From positions 1 to 21,765 of IMG/VR virus record IMGVR_UViG_3300021964_000635: a DNA stretch of 21,765 bases; one strand, 5' to 3'. Each line of letters starts with the position of its first letter. Position 1 is the stretch's first letter. This stretch comes from a virus. Below the pieces are notes generated by a model, which saw nothing but the letters and a program-made list of their open reading frames with translations, searched no databases and was not told the DNA's origin. Positions 1-7,895 of the stretch are shown here, piece after piece. The translations under genes and the position numbers were made by a program.

Positions 1-278
1 ATAAAAGATTAAAAGACAATATTATACAAATTTCTAATCCAATAGAAAAGATTAAATCTATTGGTGGGTATGAATTTGATTGGAATGATAATCAATCAAC
101 ATACGAAGGACACGACATTGGTGTTATTGCACAAGAGATTGAAGACATAATGCCAGAATTAGTCACCACAAGAGATACTGGATACAAAGCAGTAAAGTAT
201 GAAAAAATCATAGCACTATTGATTGAAGGTATTAAAGAACAACAAAAACAAATAGACGAGATAAAGAATAAATTGTAA
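1..278 (+). CDS. Fibre-like protein, C-terminal S74 chaperone domain (5' end outside window)
   Basis: Only the last 91 or so codons are present. The first visible residues, (D)KRLKDNI, match the start of the intramolecular chaperone (peptidase S74) domain found at the C terminus of phage fibres and tailspikes. In that family the domain trimerises, helps the fibre fold, then cuts itself off at a Ser-Asp pair just before KRLK. The serine lies outside the window. The conserved core follows: IGGYEFDWND, then GVIAQEIEDIMPELV, then VKYEKIIALLIEGI, ending in a short Lys/Gln-rich helix. The same domain recurs at the end of the gene at 6705-7859, so these are paralogues. It lies directly before the neck gene, the position held by the whisker gene wac in T4, so it may be a neck or tail fibre. 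That placement is inference; the domain call is firm. Confidence 0.85.
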   Translation, partial: KRLKDNIIQISNPIEKIKSIGGYEFDWNDNQSTYEGHDIGVIAQEIEDIMPELVTTRDTGYKAVKYEKIIALLIEGIKEQQKQIDEIKNKL

Positions 279-282
279 TCTT

Positions 283-300
283 GTTATATTTATTAATGTA
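283..300 (+). promoter_or_regulatory. Candidate late promoter motif (ATATTTAT), copy 1
   Basis: The 18-base string GTTATATTTATTAATGTA lies between the S74 gene and the neck gene. The identical string is found at 11529-11546 before the tail tube gene. The distance to the start codon is 30 bases here and 31 there. Five other gaps carry the core ATATTTAT. The promoter role is inferred from position and repetition. Confidence 0.5.
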
Positions 301-330
301 TACAAATAGACTATTAATAGGAGAATTTTA

Positions 331-1491
331 ATGGCTCAAGAAGCAATATGGCCAGGAAGTGGGTCAAGTGTTGTTGGAAATACACCATTCGCAGTGTATG
401 ATAATGACCTTGAATTTCAATTAGAAGCACCCCAAGTTGCAAGTTGGTGTGCAAAAAGACTTGGATATCCAATTATGGATGTTGAACTTCAAGATACGCA
501 ATTTTATGCTTGTTTCGAAGAAAGTATTTCCGAATACTCGGCACAAGTTAATCAATTTAACATTCGTGATAACTTATTACACTTAAAAGGACAACCAACA
601 AGTTCAAACTTTACACACAAAAGGATATCAGCAGGATTATCAGAAAATATATTTATATCTGAAAACTATGGTTCAGAAGCACAAGTGGGTGGTAATGTAG
701 AGTACAAACGAACAGCGGTAAATCTACAATCTGGTAGTCAAGATTATGATTTAAATGAACTAATTGCACAAGCAAGTGAATCTGGTGAATCAATAGAAGT
801 TAAACGAGTTCATTATGAAGCAAGACCAGCAATCACAAGATACTTTGACCCATATGCCGGAACAGGTATGGGTACAAATAATATGTTGGACGGATTTGGT
901 TTCGGTAGTTATTCACCAGCAATTACTTTCGTATTACAACCAATGTATGCAGACTTACTTAGGGTTCAAGCAATTGAATTTAATGACCAGATTAGGAAAT
1001 CAGCATACACTTTTGATATTCAAAATAACAATTTAAGAATATTCCCAATCCCTACATCAACAGGTTCTTTATGGGTAGAGTATATCAAAACATCAGATAG
1101 AGATAATCCTTTAAAAACTCGTTATAGTGGTTCAAGTGATGATACCGTAGTATCAGATTATTCAAATGTAAACTATGACTTTATGGTGTATTCTAACATC
1201 AATGATGTGGGTAAACAATGGATTAGAAAATATTGTTTAGCACTATCAAAAGAACTATTGGGTATTGTTCGTTCTAAATATGGTAATATTCCTATTCCAA
1301 ATGCAGAAGTTTCAATGGACGGGGATACATTAAGAGCCGAAGCAACTGCAGAAAAAGAACAATTAGTAGAACAATTAAGAGAAAATTTAGAACAAACCAG
1401 TCGTAAGGCATTGTTGGAAGCTCAAAGAGATGAGAGTGATACACAACAAGAAACACTTCGTAAAGTTCCTTACCCAATCTATATAGGATAA
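331..1491 (+). CDS. gp13: Neck protein, gp13-like
   Basis: This 386-residue protein probably sits at the portal/neck boundary and helps join the filled head to the tail. Near residues 28-90 it has a helical stretch reading roughly LEAPQVASWCAKRLGYPI, then VELQDTQFYACFEESISEY and NQFNIRDNLL. This is the pattern I associate with gp13-type neck/adaptor proteins of marine T4-like phages. A beta-rich middle follows (YADLLRVQAIEFNDQIR and FPIPTSTGSLWVEYIK), and the C terminus is a charged helical region from about residue 325. It is longer than T4 gp13 (309 residues). The start is well set by TAGGAG eight bases upstream. The gene is followed after four bases by a second connector gene and then a gp15-like gene, matching the T4 order 13-14-15. 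The family call rests on pattern memory and context, not on a search. Confidence 0.65.
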   Translation: MAQEAIWPGSGSSVVGNTPFAVYDNDLEFQLEAPQVASWCAKRLGYPIMDVELQDTQFYACFEESISEYSAQVNQFNIRDNLLHLKGQPTSSNFTHKRISAGLSENIFISENYGSEAQVGGNVEYKRTAVNLQSGSQDYDLNELIAQASESGESIEVKRVHYEARPAITRYFDPYAGTGMGTNNMLDGFGFGSYSPAITFVLQPMYADLLRVQAIEFNDQIRKSAYTFDIQNNNLRIFPIPTSTGSLWVEYIKTSDRDNPLKTRYSGSSDDTVVSDYSNVNYDFMVYSNINDVGKQWIRKYCLALSKELLGIVRSKYGNIPIPNAEVSMDGDTLRAEATAEKEQLVEQLRENLEQTSRKALLEAQRDESDTQQETLRKVPYPIYIG

Positions 1492-1495
1492 AAAA

Positions 1496-1981
1496 ATGCC
1501 ATCAAGATTTTATGGAAATAAAGATTTGGCAACCATAGAAAAGTTCAATAGAGAACTTTTAGGTGAACCAAATAAAGATGATTGCGGAATCATTGACCAG
1601 TTCATTATTTTATATCGTGTGTCCGTTTACGATACAGATACAAATATGTATGGAGAAGCATCGGACGGAAAAGTTTACAAACAAGGAATTAAATTACCTT
1701 GTATTGTAAATGCAGAAGATATAGATTTTGAATTTGATGAGTTTGGTCCAGATAGTAAACAAAATGTTACATTTGCATTCCAACGAGCATACTTAGTAGA
1801 AATAGGAACAAAGCCAGATATCGGTGATATATTGAAATGGAATGATGGTTGGTTTGAAGTTAAAGATTATAATGAAAATCAGTTAGTTGGTGGACAGCCA
1901 GATAATAGTCATTCAATAGTTGTATCAGCTTATTCAGTAAGACCACCAACACATAATTTAGAAGAATATAAAGGATTTTAA
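1496..1981 (+). CDS. Head-tail connector / head-closure protein, gp14-like
   Basis: This small (161 residues), beta-rich, acidic protein lies between the neck and tail-completion genes. The middle reads as successive strands (IIDQFIILYRVSV, IKLPCIVNAEDIDFEFDEF, NVTFAFQRAYLVEI). It is followed by a DIGDILKWNDGWFEVKDYNENQLVGG stretch, split here by description only, which resembles the D-x-I-x-W-x-G-x-x-x-E-V turn of phage head-closure proteins. Its place in the 13-14-15 order suggests the role of T4 gp14, which plugs the filled head and offers a docking surface for the tail. T4 gp14 is longer (256 residues), so I do not assign the symbol. The ribosome site (AGGA) lies inside the end of the previous gene. 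The stop overlaps the next start by one base (TAATG), indicating translational coupling. Confidence 0.5.
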   Translation: MPSRFYGNKDLATIEKFNRELLGEPNKDDCGIIDQFIILYRVSVYDTDTNMYGEASDGKVYKQGIKLPCIVNAEDIDFEFDEFGPDSKQNVTFAFQRAYLVEIGTKPDIGDILKWNDGWFEVKDYNENQLVGGQPDNSHSIVVSAYSVRPPTHNLEEYKGF

Positions 1982-3687
1982 TGGCAAGAAATAAACCAAT
2001 ACCAAGAAGTCAACGAATTAGTTTTAATCGTGCAGAAAAAGTAAGTCGTAATTCACCAGGAGCAAAAGATAATGTAAAGAATTTATCCGTAGGTATTATG
2101 GATATGGATAGTGCTATTATGTATTACTTCAATGAGGTAATTAAACCAGATGTAGAAGTTAATGAGGAAAAGGTAAAAGTTCCTTGTATTTACGCATCAC
2201 CAGAAAGGTGGTTATCTATATCTAAGCAAGGATACCTAAGAGATAAGAAAAGAAAAATTATAGTTCCGTTGATTGTATTTAAACGAACAGGTATGAGTCG
2301 TGATGACCAAATGCCAGTTGATAAATTAGATGCCAATGACCCTAAAATAAATTATTCATTTCAGAAAAAATTTACACAACACAATCGTTATGATAAGTTT
2401 TCAGTATTACAAAACATTACACCAGGTAGAGAATATTATAATGTAGCAATGCCAGATTATGTTCAGTTAACATATGAATTTACTATATGGACTTCTTACA
2501 TTGACCAAATGAATCAAATAGTTGAAAAAATTAATTATTCGGACGGAGCATATTGGGGTGAACCAGGAAAAATGAGATTTAGAACTCGTATTGATAGTTT
2601 TTCGGACTCATCACAAATAGATGGAGAAAGATTAATCAAAACCACATTTAGTATGACACTAAATGGATACTTAGTTCCAGAAGTGTTTAATAATAAAACC
2701 ACTACACAGAAATTTCTAACACCAAAGAAAATAGTTTTAAAAGAAAGTGCAGACACAACTATTGTAGATAAAACAGGAAAAGTTGTTTTAGCACCAAACT
2801 CCGCAACAGACGACGGCTCATCAAATACAAAAGATATATTTTCAATCAACATATCTAATGGGTTGGTGTTTGAAGAAGGAACAGGTGTAACACTTTCTAA
2901 TAATGGTTCAAGTTTTGATGGTTCATCACCATTAACACAAGAATTTTCAATCGGACAATCAGTTGGAACCACAGATAATGTTCAATTCAATTCTTTAACC
3001 GCAAGTTCAGTTCAAGTAGGAACAGGAACTACCGTGATTGAAGACGGGAATATTAGTAGTTCAGCAGGAACTTTTGAAATTACAGGTTCTACCATAGTTA
3101 CTGGTAGTTTAAATGTATCTGGTAGTGTAGAGGTTACTGGTAGTTTAATAGCAGATATATCAGTTACACAAGTCACTACACAATCTATTGATTTTTCCGC
3201 AGGTTCAAATCAATTTGGAGCGGCATTAGTAGATACACACGAATTTACAGGTTCAGTTGATGTAACGGGTTCATTAAAACTAAATGGTTATTCGGTAGAT
3301 GAAATCAGTAATGATACATCTTTAACTGACGCAAGTCAAACCGCATTAGTAACGGAATATGTATTGGCAAACACCTCACTTTCATCAAGTATTTCAAGTG
3401 ATGATACCGCATATCTAAGAAAGAATTTTTACAAAACATCTGCTGGAATAAGTGGTAGTAGTACAGCAAGTTTCACGGCAGTAACGGCATCCGCACCGAG
3501 TGGACTAACATCAACATCAGAAAATGATTTCGTGTTTTTTGTCAATGGTCAATATATGGAACACGACGCAATCTCAATAGAACAAAAAAATAGCACAGAA
3601 TTTTTATTAAAGGTAGACACCGATTCAATAGGATATGAATTAGAATCCGATGACGAAATATTAGGAATCGGTAAGTTTAATTCATAA
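1981..3687 (+). CDS. Tail-completion (gp15-like) domain fused to a fibre-like C-terminal half
   Basis: The 568-residue protein has two unlike parts. Residues 1-240 look like a T4 gp15-type tail terminator/sheath stabiliser: MDSAIMYYFNEVIKP near the N terminus, a VPCIYASPERWLSI strand, IIVPLIVFKR, then YVQLTYEFTIWTSYIDQMNQ and a closing TTFSMTLNGYLVPE. From about residue 290 the composition changes to Ser/Thr/Gly-rich repeats (EGTGVTLSNNG, SIGQSVGTTDNVQFN, several VTGSL) typical of phage fibres. It ends in a compact domain (ENDFVFFVNGQYMEHDAI to ILGIGKFNS). That second half is paralogous to the whole next protein. The T4 gp15 family is about 270 residues, so the C-terminal half is an addition. 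The reading frame is unbroken across the junction. Starts and stops overlap both neighbours by one base. The gp15-like call is moderate; the fibre-like half is clear. Confidence 0.65.
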   Translation: MARNKPIPRSQRISFNRAEKVSRNSPGAKDNVKNLSVGIMDMDSAIMYYFNEVIKPDVEVNEEKVKVPCIYASPERWLSISKQGYLRDKKRKIIVPLIVFKRTGMSRDDQMPVDKLDANDPKINYSFQKKFTQHNRYDKFSVLQNITPGREYYNVAMPDYVQLTYEFTIWTSYIDQMNQIVEKINYSDGAYWGEPGKMRFRTRIDSFSDSSQIDGERLIKTTFSMTLNGYLVPEVFNNKTTTQKFLTPKKIVLKESADTTIVDKTGKVVLAPNSATDDGSSNTKDIFSINISNGLVFEEGTGVTLSNNGSSFDGSSPLTQEFSIGQSVGTTDNVQFNSLTASSVQVGTGTTVIEDGNISSSAGTFEITGSTIVTGSLNVSGSVEVTGSLIADISVTQVTTQSIDFSAGSNQFGAALVDTHEFTGSVDVTGSLKLNGYSVDEISNDTSLTDASQTALVTEYVLANTSLSSSISSDDTAYLRKNFYKTSAGISGSSTASFTAVTASAPSGLTSTSENDFVFFVNGQYMEHDAISIEQKNSTEFLLKVDTDSIGYELESDDEILGIGKFNS

Positions 3688-4550
3688 TGTCAGATATATT
3701 ATTTAAACTTAATAAACCTATAACTCTTAAAGAGGGAACAGGTGTAACCTTAACCAATAATGGTATTACTGGAACACAAGTAATAGACGGAACCAACACA
3801 TCTAATGTTCAAGTATCCATTGGACAATCAGTATCAACGAGTTCTAATGTACAATTTGACAATGTAGTTTTAAGCAGTAATAGTTTAACCGTAGGAACTG
3901 GTTCAGATACCTTAGTGTTTAGTGATGGAAAACTTGTTGGTGATGTTACATTTCAACAAGAGGTTAAAACAACAGAAGACTTAACCACTATTGGTAATTT
4001 GGTCTACACGGATAGTGTAACGGCTACAACTATAATTACAGGTTCATCACAAGTTACACAATCAGTTGCAACCGGTAGTAATATATTTGGTTCAACATCA
4101 TCAGATAATCAGTTCTTTACTGGTAGTTTAGATATAACGGGTTCCATTAAACTAAATAATTCAAATACAATTACTGAAATATCCAATGATATTAATGCAA
4201 CAGACCAAAGTCAAACAGCATTCGTAACGGAATATGCAGCATATCAATTTTTAACTGGACAATCTACCGAAGGACTTTATTTAAGAAAATCATTTGTTCA
4301 TACGGGTAGTTTTGTTAATAGTTCTACATCAAGTTTCAATGCTATAACGGCATCAGCTCCACAGACTTTAACAGGAACAACTGAAAATGATTTTATGTTT
4401 TTTATTAATGGTATGTTGGTAGAAAACGACGCATTAACAATTGAACAAAAAACATCAACAAATTTAGAATTAAGATTAGATACGAGTTCATTGGGATACG
4501 AATTATCCGCACAAGATGAGATAATTGGGTTCGGTAAATTTAACAATTAG
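3687..4550 (+). CDS. Fibre-like structural protein, paralogue of the preceding C-terminal half
   Basis: This 287-residue protein is rich in Thr, Ser, Asn and Gly with almost no Lys or Arg in the middle, as in beta-structured fibre shafts. It aligns along nearly its whole length with the last 280 residues of the preceding protein. Both share EGTGVTL-NNG near the start, SIGQSV-T--NVQF, a TGSLDITGSIKLN stretch, the ISND----D-SQTA-VTEY stretch, YLRK-F, and a C-terminal domain running from ENDF-FF-NG to GFGKFN. The pair therefore arose by duplication, and this copy lacks the gp15-like domain. The start (ATG overlapping the previous stop) suggests coupled translation and a similar level of production. 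It is likely a neck- or tail-attached fibre or decoration protein; the exact site on the virion is unknown. Confidence 0.6.
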   Translation: MSDILFKLNKPITLKEGTGVTLTNNGITGTQVIDGTNTSNVQVSIGQSVSTSSNVQFDNVVLSSNSLTVGTGSDTLVFSDGKLVGDVTFQQEVKTTEDLTTIGNLVYTDSVTATTIITGSSQVTQSVATGSNIFGSTSSDNQFFTGSLDITGSIKLNNSNTITEISNDINATDQSQTAFVTEYAAYQFLTGQSTEGLYLRKSFVHTGSFVNSSTSSFNAITASAPQTLTGTTENDFMFFINGMLVENDALTIEQKTSTNLELRLDTSSLGYELSAQDEIIGFGKFNN

Positions 4551-4559
4551 ATATTTATA
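4551..4559 (+). promoter_or_regulatory. Candidate late promoter motif, copy 2 (ATATTTATA)
   Basis: ATATTTATA directly follows the stop of the upstream fibre gene and lies 14 bases before the ATG of the 105-residue gene. The leader would be short and the ribosome site is weak. On the opposite strand it reads TATAAATA, the T4 late promoter consensus, so its direction is not certain. Confidence 0.4.
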
Positions 4560-4573
4560 AGTAGAGAAATATT

Positions 4574-4891
4574 ATGGCAAAAACAAAATCAAAACAACTG
4601 GCAAATCTATTAACCTTTTCCACTGCAAGTATAGATGTAGTGAGTGGTTCATTAATTCCAGATGCCGCAAATCTTTACAATGTAGGTAGTTCTACACTAC
4701 CTTATAAAAGTGGCTCTTTCCAAAACTTAGATGTAACCGATGGTGGACAAGCCACAATCACAAACCTTTTCGTAACAGACGTAAGTAGATTTACAGGTTC
4801 AATCGTATTGAAAGAACAAACCACATCACCAACCGCACAAGAAGGTGGATTGATGTATAGTGGTAGTAATTTTTACTTAGGTTTTGAATAA
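4574..4891 (+). CDS. Short fibre-like protein
   Basis: This 105-residue protein begins MAKTKSKQLANLL and continues with a Ser/Gly/Thr-rich beta pattern: LIPDAANLYNVGSSTLPYKSG, then LDVTDGGQATITNLFV. The Asn-Leu-Tyr-x-x-Gly-Ser-x-x-x-Pro-Tyr-Lys-Ser-Gly element is common in phage fibre and collar proteins. It ends in EGGLMYSGSNFYLGFE, a short strand-turn motif like fibre tips. It lies in the fibre gene array between two larger fibre genes. I see no separate N-terminal anchor like the SWKK motif of the two downstream fibres. It may be a short fibre, a spacer, or a remnant of a larger fibre gene. The ribosome site (GTAGAG) is poor. Confidence 0.5.
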   Translation: MAKTKSKQLANLLTFSTASIDVVSGSLIPDAANLYNVGSSTLPYKSGSFQNLDVTDGGQATITNLFVTDVSRFTGSIVLKEQTTSPTAQEGGLMYSGSNFYLGFE

Positions 4892-4908
4892 TAAAACTTT
4901 CAAACTTA

Positions 4909-4943
4909 ATATTTATAATTAGAAAAAGTAGACAAACTACTTT
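4909..4943 (+). promoter_or_regulatory. Candidate late promoter motif (copy 3) followed by a short inverted repeat
   Basis: ATATTTATA (4909-4917) precedes a perfect 7-base inverted repeat, AAAGTAG (4925-4931) with CTACTTT (4937-4943) and a 5-base loop. The stem is AT-rich and has no T run behind it, so it is a weak terminator at best. It would lie in the leader of the 468-residue fibre gene. Confidence 0.4.
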
Positions 4944-4984
4944 ACTATTAATTAACAAAACAAGATAATCTTAGGAGAATAAAA

Positions 4985-6391
4985 ATGGCAAGTTGGAAAA
5001 AAGTCATTGTTAGTGGTTCGTCCGCAGAGTTGTCAGCATTAACTTTAGATACAGCTTTACCAGTCGCACAGGGTGGTATTGGTGCAAGTTCGTTAACTGA
5101 CAAAGCAGTTCTGATTTCACAAGATAGTGGAACAGATGCAATTGGAGCATTAGCATTAGGTACCAATGGAAACATTATCGTAGGTGGAACAAGTGGACCA
5201 GCAGTAGAAGCAGCAGCAGATGTTGCAGGAACTGGTTTAACCGCCGTAGTAGGAGACGGAACATTAGCAATCAATGTTGACGCAGCACAAACACAAGTAA
5301 CATCAGTCGGTACATTAGCCGCAGGTGCTATTTCAAGTGGTTTCGGAAACATTGACAATGGAACATCTACTTTAAACACAGGTAATGCAACCGTAGATAA
5401 TTTAACAAACGCATCAGCAGTAGCAGATTCACACATTACAGGTTCTATGACCGGTTCATTTATTGGAACATTTAGTGGAGACGGTAGTTCATTAACAGGT
5501 GTAACAGCAGCAGTTGATATCGATTCATTAAGTGCAGCAGCAATAGCACAAACAGATAATTTAATTTTCTCAGATGCTGGAACCGAATCAAAAATTACAT
5601 TTAGTAATTTTGAAGACGCAATTTTCGGTAATGTATCAGGGGACGCAACAATCGCAGCAGGTGGTGCTTTAACAATAGCAGCAGATTCCGTAGAAGGAAC
5701 AATGTTAAACACAAATGCAGCAGACACATCAACAATAGAACTATCAAGTGATACACTATCAGTATTGAAAGTTCCTAATGCACTTACCGTTGATAACGCT
5801 ACTATTGCATTAAATAGTGGTACAACATTTGACGGAAGTGGAGCAGTAACAATCTCCATTAAAGACGGAGGAGTTGACGCTGACGCATTAGCAGCAGCAG
5901 TTGCTGGTGGTGGTTTAACTGGTGGTGGTGGTTCCGCATTAGCAGTCGGAGCAGGAACGGGTGTTACCGTAAATGCAAATGATATCGCTATTGGACAGGC
6001 AATTGGAACAGGTGATTCACCAACATTTACAAACTTAACACTTTCAGGTGATTTGACAGTAAGTGGAACAACTACAACACTAAACACAGCAAACTTATTA
6101 GTAGAGGACAAATTCATCTTACTAAATAGTGGTTCAGATGCGACCGGAGATGGTGGTATTTTAGTTGGTAGTGGTTCAAACCAAAGTGGTAGTGCTTTCG
6201 CATGGGACGATTCAACAAATCGTTGGGCAGTTCAATACGATACACAACTGAAACACGACGCAACAGCAGTAGCACCAGAAGCAAATGTGTCATTATATGT
6301 TGGAACGGCCTATACAGGTTCAGCAACATATACACAAAAAGGTAATATCAAAGTAGACGATACTACTGAAGACATCTTTATTTACTCTTAA
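4985..6391 (+). CDS. Major fibre-like repeat protein with SWKK anchor
   Basis: The 468 residues are extremely rich in Ala, Gly, Ser and Thr and contain no cysteine. The N terminus MASWKKVIVSGSSAELSAL matches MPSWKKLITSGSAASLSSI of the gene at 6705-7859 and probably forms a common attachment anchor. The shaft repeats elements such as VAQGGIGASSLTD, TGSMTGSFIGTFSGDGSSLTG (abbreviated) and SPTFTNLTLSGDLTVSG. These are typical of trimeric phage fibre shafts. Near residue 365 a NLLVEDKFILLNSGS element opens a C-terminal domain (GGILVGSGSN, then FAWDDSTNRWAVQY). The protein closes with KGNIKVDDTTEDIFIYS. There is no S74 domain. The start is set by TTAGGAG before ATG. Likely a tail or neck fibre; the receptor target is unknown. 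A long reading frame on the other strand here is a composition artefact. Confidence 0.65.
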   Translation: MASWKKVIVSGSSAELSALTLDTALPVAQGGIGASSLTDKAVLISQDSGTDAIGALALGTNGNIIVGGTSGPAVEAAADVAGTGLTAVVGDGTLAINVDAAQTQVTSVGTLAAGAISSGFGNIDNGTSTLNTGNATVDNLTNASAVADSHITGSMTGSFIGTFSGDGSSLTGVTAAVDIDSLSAAAIAQTDNLIFSDAGTESKITFSNFEDAIFGNVSGDATIAAGGALTIAADSVEGTMLNTNAADTSTIELSSDTLSVLKVPNALTVDNATIALNSGTTFDGSGAVTISIKDGGVDADALAAAVAGGGLTGGGGSALAVGAGTGVTVNANDIAIGQAIGTGDSPTFTNLTLSGDLTVSGTTTTLNTANLLVEDKFILLNSGSDATGDGGILVGSGSNQSGSAFAWDDSTNRWAVQYDTQLKHDATAVAPEANVSLYVGTAYTGSATYTQKGNIKVDDTTEDIFIYS

Positions 6392-6414
6392 TGAGTAAGT
6401 AAATAAAGGTTAAT

Positions 6415-6633
6415 ATGGGATTAATAGATAGTAAAGAAGCAAAAAAACTAAGATTATCCAATCAGGAAAAAAACGAAGGTGTTTCAAAAGAGACACCTTC
6501 GTTAAAGTTGGATAAACAAGAAATTGAGTTTCTTTTATATTTAATACAAGAAGGAATGATTCCAGGAAAAAGACTGATAGAAGCAATATCAGTTGTAGAA
6601 AAATTACAAAAAAGTTACAAAGAACAAAAATAA
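6415..6633 (+). CDS. Small hypothetical protein between fibre genes
   Basis: I do not recognise this family. It has 72 residues, is Lys/Glu-rich and predicted mostly helical (KQEIEFLLYLIQEGMIPGKRL, then AISVVEKLQKSYKEQK). No signal peptide or membrane span is seen. It lies between two fibre genes on the same strand with a weak ribosome site (AAAGG). Its codons 20-30 carry a strong 14-base-pair hairpin in the DNA (listed separately), which is unusual for coding sequence here. It could be a small virion or fibre-assembly helper, but nothing in the sequence shows a function. Confidence 0.5.
   Translation: MGLIDSKEAKKLRLSNQEKNEGVSKETPSLKLDKQEIEFLLYLIQEGMIPGKRLIEAISVVEKLQKSYKEQK
6472..6503 (+). 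repeat. 14-bp inverted repeat (hairpin) inside a small gene
   Basis: AACGAAGGTGTTTC (6472-6485) pairs with GAGACACCTTCGTT (6490-6503) around an AAAA loop: 13 Watson-Crick pairs and one G-T wobble. It has no T run after it, so it is not a typical terminator. Confidence 0.7.
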
Positions 6634-6642
6634 CTTTATTGG

Positions 6643-6662
6643 CCTTGATGTGGCAATCAAGG
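6643..6662 (+). repeat. Short hairpin in the leader of the S74 fibre gene
   Basis: CCTTGAT (6643-6649) and ATCAAGG (6656-6662) form a perfect 7-bp stem with a 6-base loop in the 71-base gap before the S74 fibre gene. No T run follows. It may be a processing or leader structure; no function is shown. Confidence 0.4.
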
Positions 6663-6704
6663 AAGTGGGCTCAACGAGTAACCAACCATAAGGAGACAAA
6701 TTAA

Positions 6705-7859
6705 ATGCCAAGTTGGAAAAAATTAATCACAAGTGGAAGTGCAGCTTCCCTTTCAAGTATCACCACATCTGGTGATATTACTATACCAGCAACAAATAAA
6801 ATTTATTTAGATGGTGGTTCTCATACTTACATAGATGAAGTAGCATCAGACCAACTAAGATTGGTAGCAGGTGGTACAGAAATTTTAAAAGGATATTCAA
6901 GTGGAGTTATTGATATTTATGGTTCAAACATAAATAGAAGTATTGAGTTAGGTTCCAACAGAACTGGAGATGGTGCTTCTTATATTGATTTTATAGGTGA
7001 TACAACTTATACAGATTATGGATTTAGAATAATTAGAAATTCTGGTGCTAATGGTATTACTCAATTACTACATAGAGGTACTGGTGAAGTACAACTGACT
7101 ACACAAGAATCAGCAGGTATAAGATTTAGAACAGGTGGCTCTGATGCATTAATGATTAACTCAAGTCAAAATGTAGGATTGAAAGCTACTGGAAAATTAT
7201 TCTTTGATGGAGTAGATAGTACCGGTGATACTTATATCCACGAACCATCAGGAAACCAAATAGGGCTTGTTACTGGTGGTAATACAAGAGTATTAGTTCA
7301 AGCACATAAAACTTACATTAATTCAACTGGTGCCAATGGATTAGTTATTAACAATGATGAAGGACTTACTACTAATTCAGGAAGAATATTCTTTGAAGGA
7401 AATAGCACAACTGCCTTAATGCAAGAAGCTGATGATTTTAGTATTAGAACTGGTGCAACTACTGGTACTTCAAGTGGTACAGAAAGATTTAGGGTAAATA
7501 CTTCTGGAGTGGGAGTAACTGGAGATGTAAATGCAACCGGTGATGTTGTGGCATATTATTCATCAGACAAAAGACTTAAAGACAATATTATTCGTATAGA
7601 AAATCCATTAGAAAAGGTTGAAAAAATAGGTGGTTATACATTTGATTGGAACGACAACCAACAAACTTATACAGGAAAAGATGTCGGAGTAATTGCACAG
7701 GAAATCCAAGAAGTTCTACCAGAACTCGTAACCGAAAGAGATAATGGATACTTAGCAGTCAAGTATGAAAAAATTGTTCCATTATTAATCGAATCAATCA
7801 AAGAATTAAAACAAGAAGTTGATGATATCAAACAAAAATGTGATTGTTTGAACAAATAA
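6705..7859 (+). CDS. Fibre protein with SWKK anchor and C-terminal S74 self-cleaving chaperone
   Basis: This is a complete 384-residue fibre protein. Residues 1-18 carry the anchor shared with the upstream fibre. The shaft (about 20-280) consists of beta elements often seen in phage fibre proteins, for example KIYLDGGSHTYIDE, RLVAGGTEILKG and RFRVNTSGVGVTGDV. From about residue 284 it holds an S74 intramolecular chaperone: SSDKRLKDNI with the expected Ser-Asp cleavage pair, then IGGYTFDWND, DVGVIAQEIQEVLPELV, and YLAVKYEKIVPLLIESI. The protein ends in a coiled-coil helix containing Cys-Asp-Cys. In the family this domain drives trimer folding and is then released by self-cleavage. It is paralogous to the fragment at 1-278. 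The start is set by AAGGAG nine bases upstream. It probably contributes to host recognition, by inference. Confidence 0.85.
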   Translation: MPSWKKLITSGSAASLSSITTSGDITIPATNKIYLDGGSHTYIDEVASDQLRLVAGGTEILKGYSSGVIDIYGSNINRSIELGSNRTGDGASYIDFIGDTTYTDYGFRIIRNSGANGITQLLHRGTGEVQLTTQESAGIRFRTGGSDALMINSSQNVGLKATGKLFFDGVDSTGDTYIHEPSGNQIGLVTGGNTRVLVQAHKTYINSTGANGLVINNDEGLTTNSGRIFFEGNSTTALMQEADDFSIRTGATTGTSSGTERFRVNTSGVGVTGDVNATGDVVAYYSSDKRLKDNIIRIENPLEKVEKIGGYTFDWNDNQQTYTGKDVGVIAQEIQEVLPELVTERDNGYLAVKYEKIVPLLIESIKELKQEVDDIKQKCDCLNK

Positions 7860-7863
7860 CTTT

Positions 7864-7872
7864 ATATTTATT
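7864..7872 (+). promoter_or_regulatory. Candidate late promoter motif, copy 4
   Basis: ATATTTATT in the 36-base gap between the S74 fibre gene and the coiled-coil gene, 23 bases before the ATG. It has the same core as the other copies. Confidence 0.4.
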
Positions 7873-7895
7873 ACTAAACCAAAACAGGAGTTATA

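Noticed and set aside
2535-2972. 145-codon open frame on the minus strand
   Set aside because: It is a shadow of the gp15-like/fibre fusion gene; no start signal and no protein-like pattern.
4925-4943. AAAGTAG/CTACTTT stem as a terminator
   Set aside because: The stem is short and AT-rich with no T run behind it, so it is noted only as an inverted repeat in the leader.
4948-6117. 389-codon open frame on the minus strand
   Set aside because: It lies opposite the Ala/Gly/Thr/Ser-rich fibre gene, its product is an Ala/Pro/Val/Ser string without fold-like pattern, and it has no promoter or ribosome site. It results from the codon bias of the plus-strand gene.
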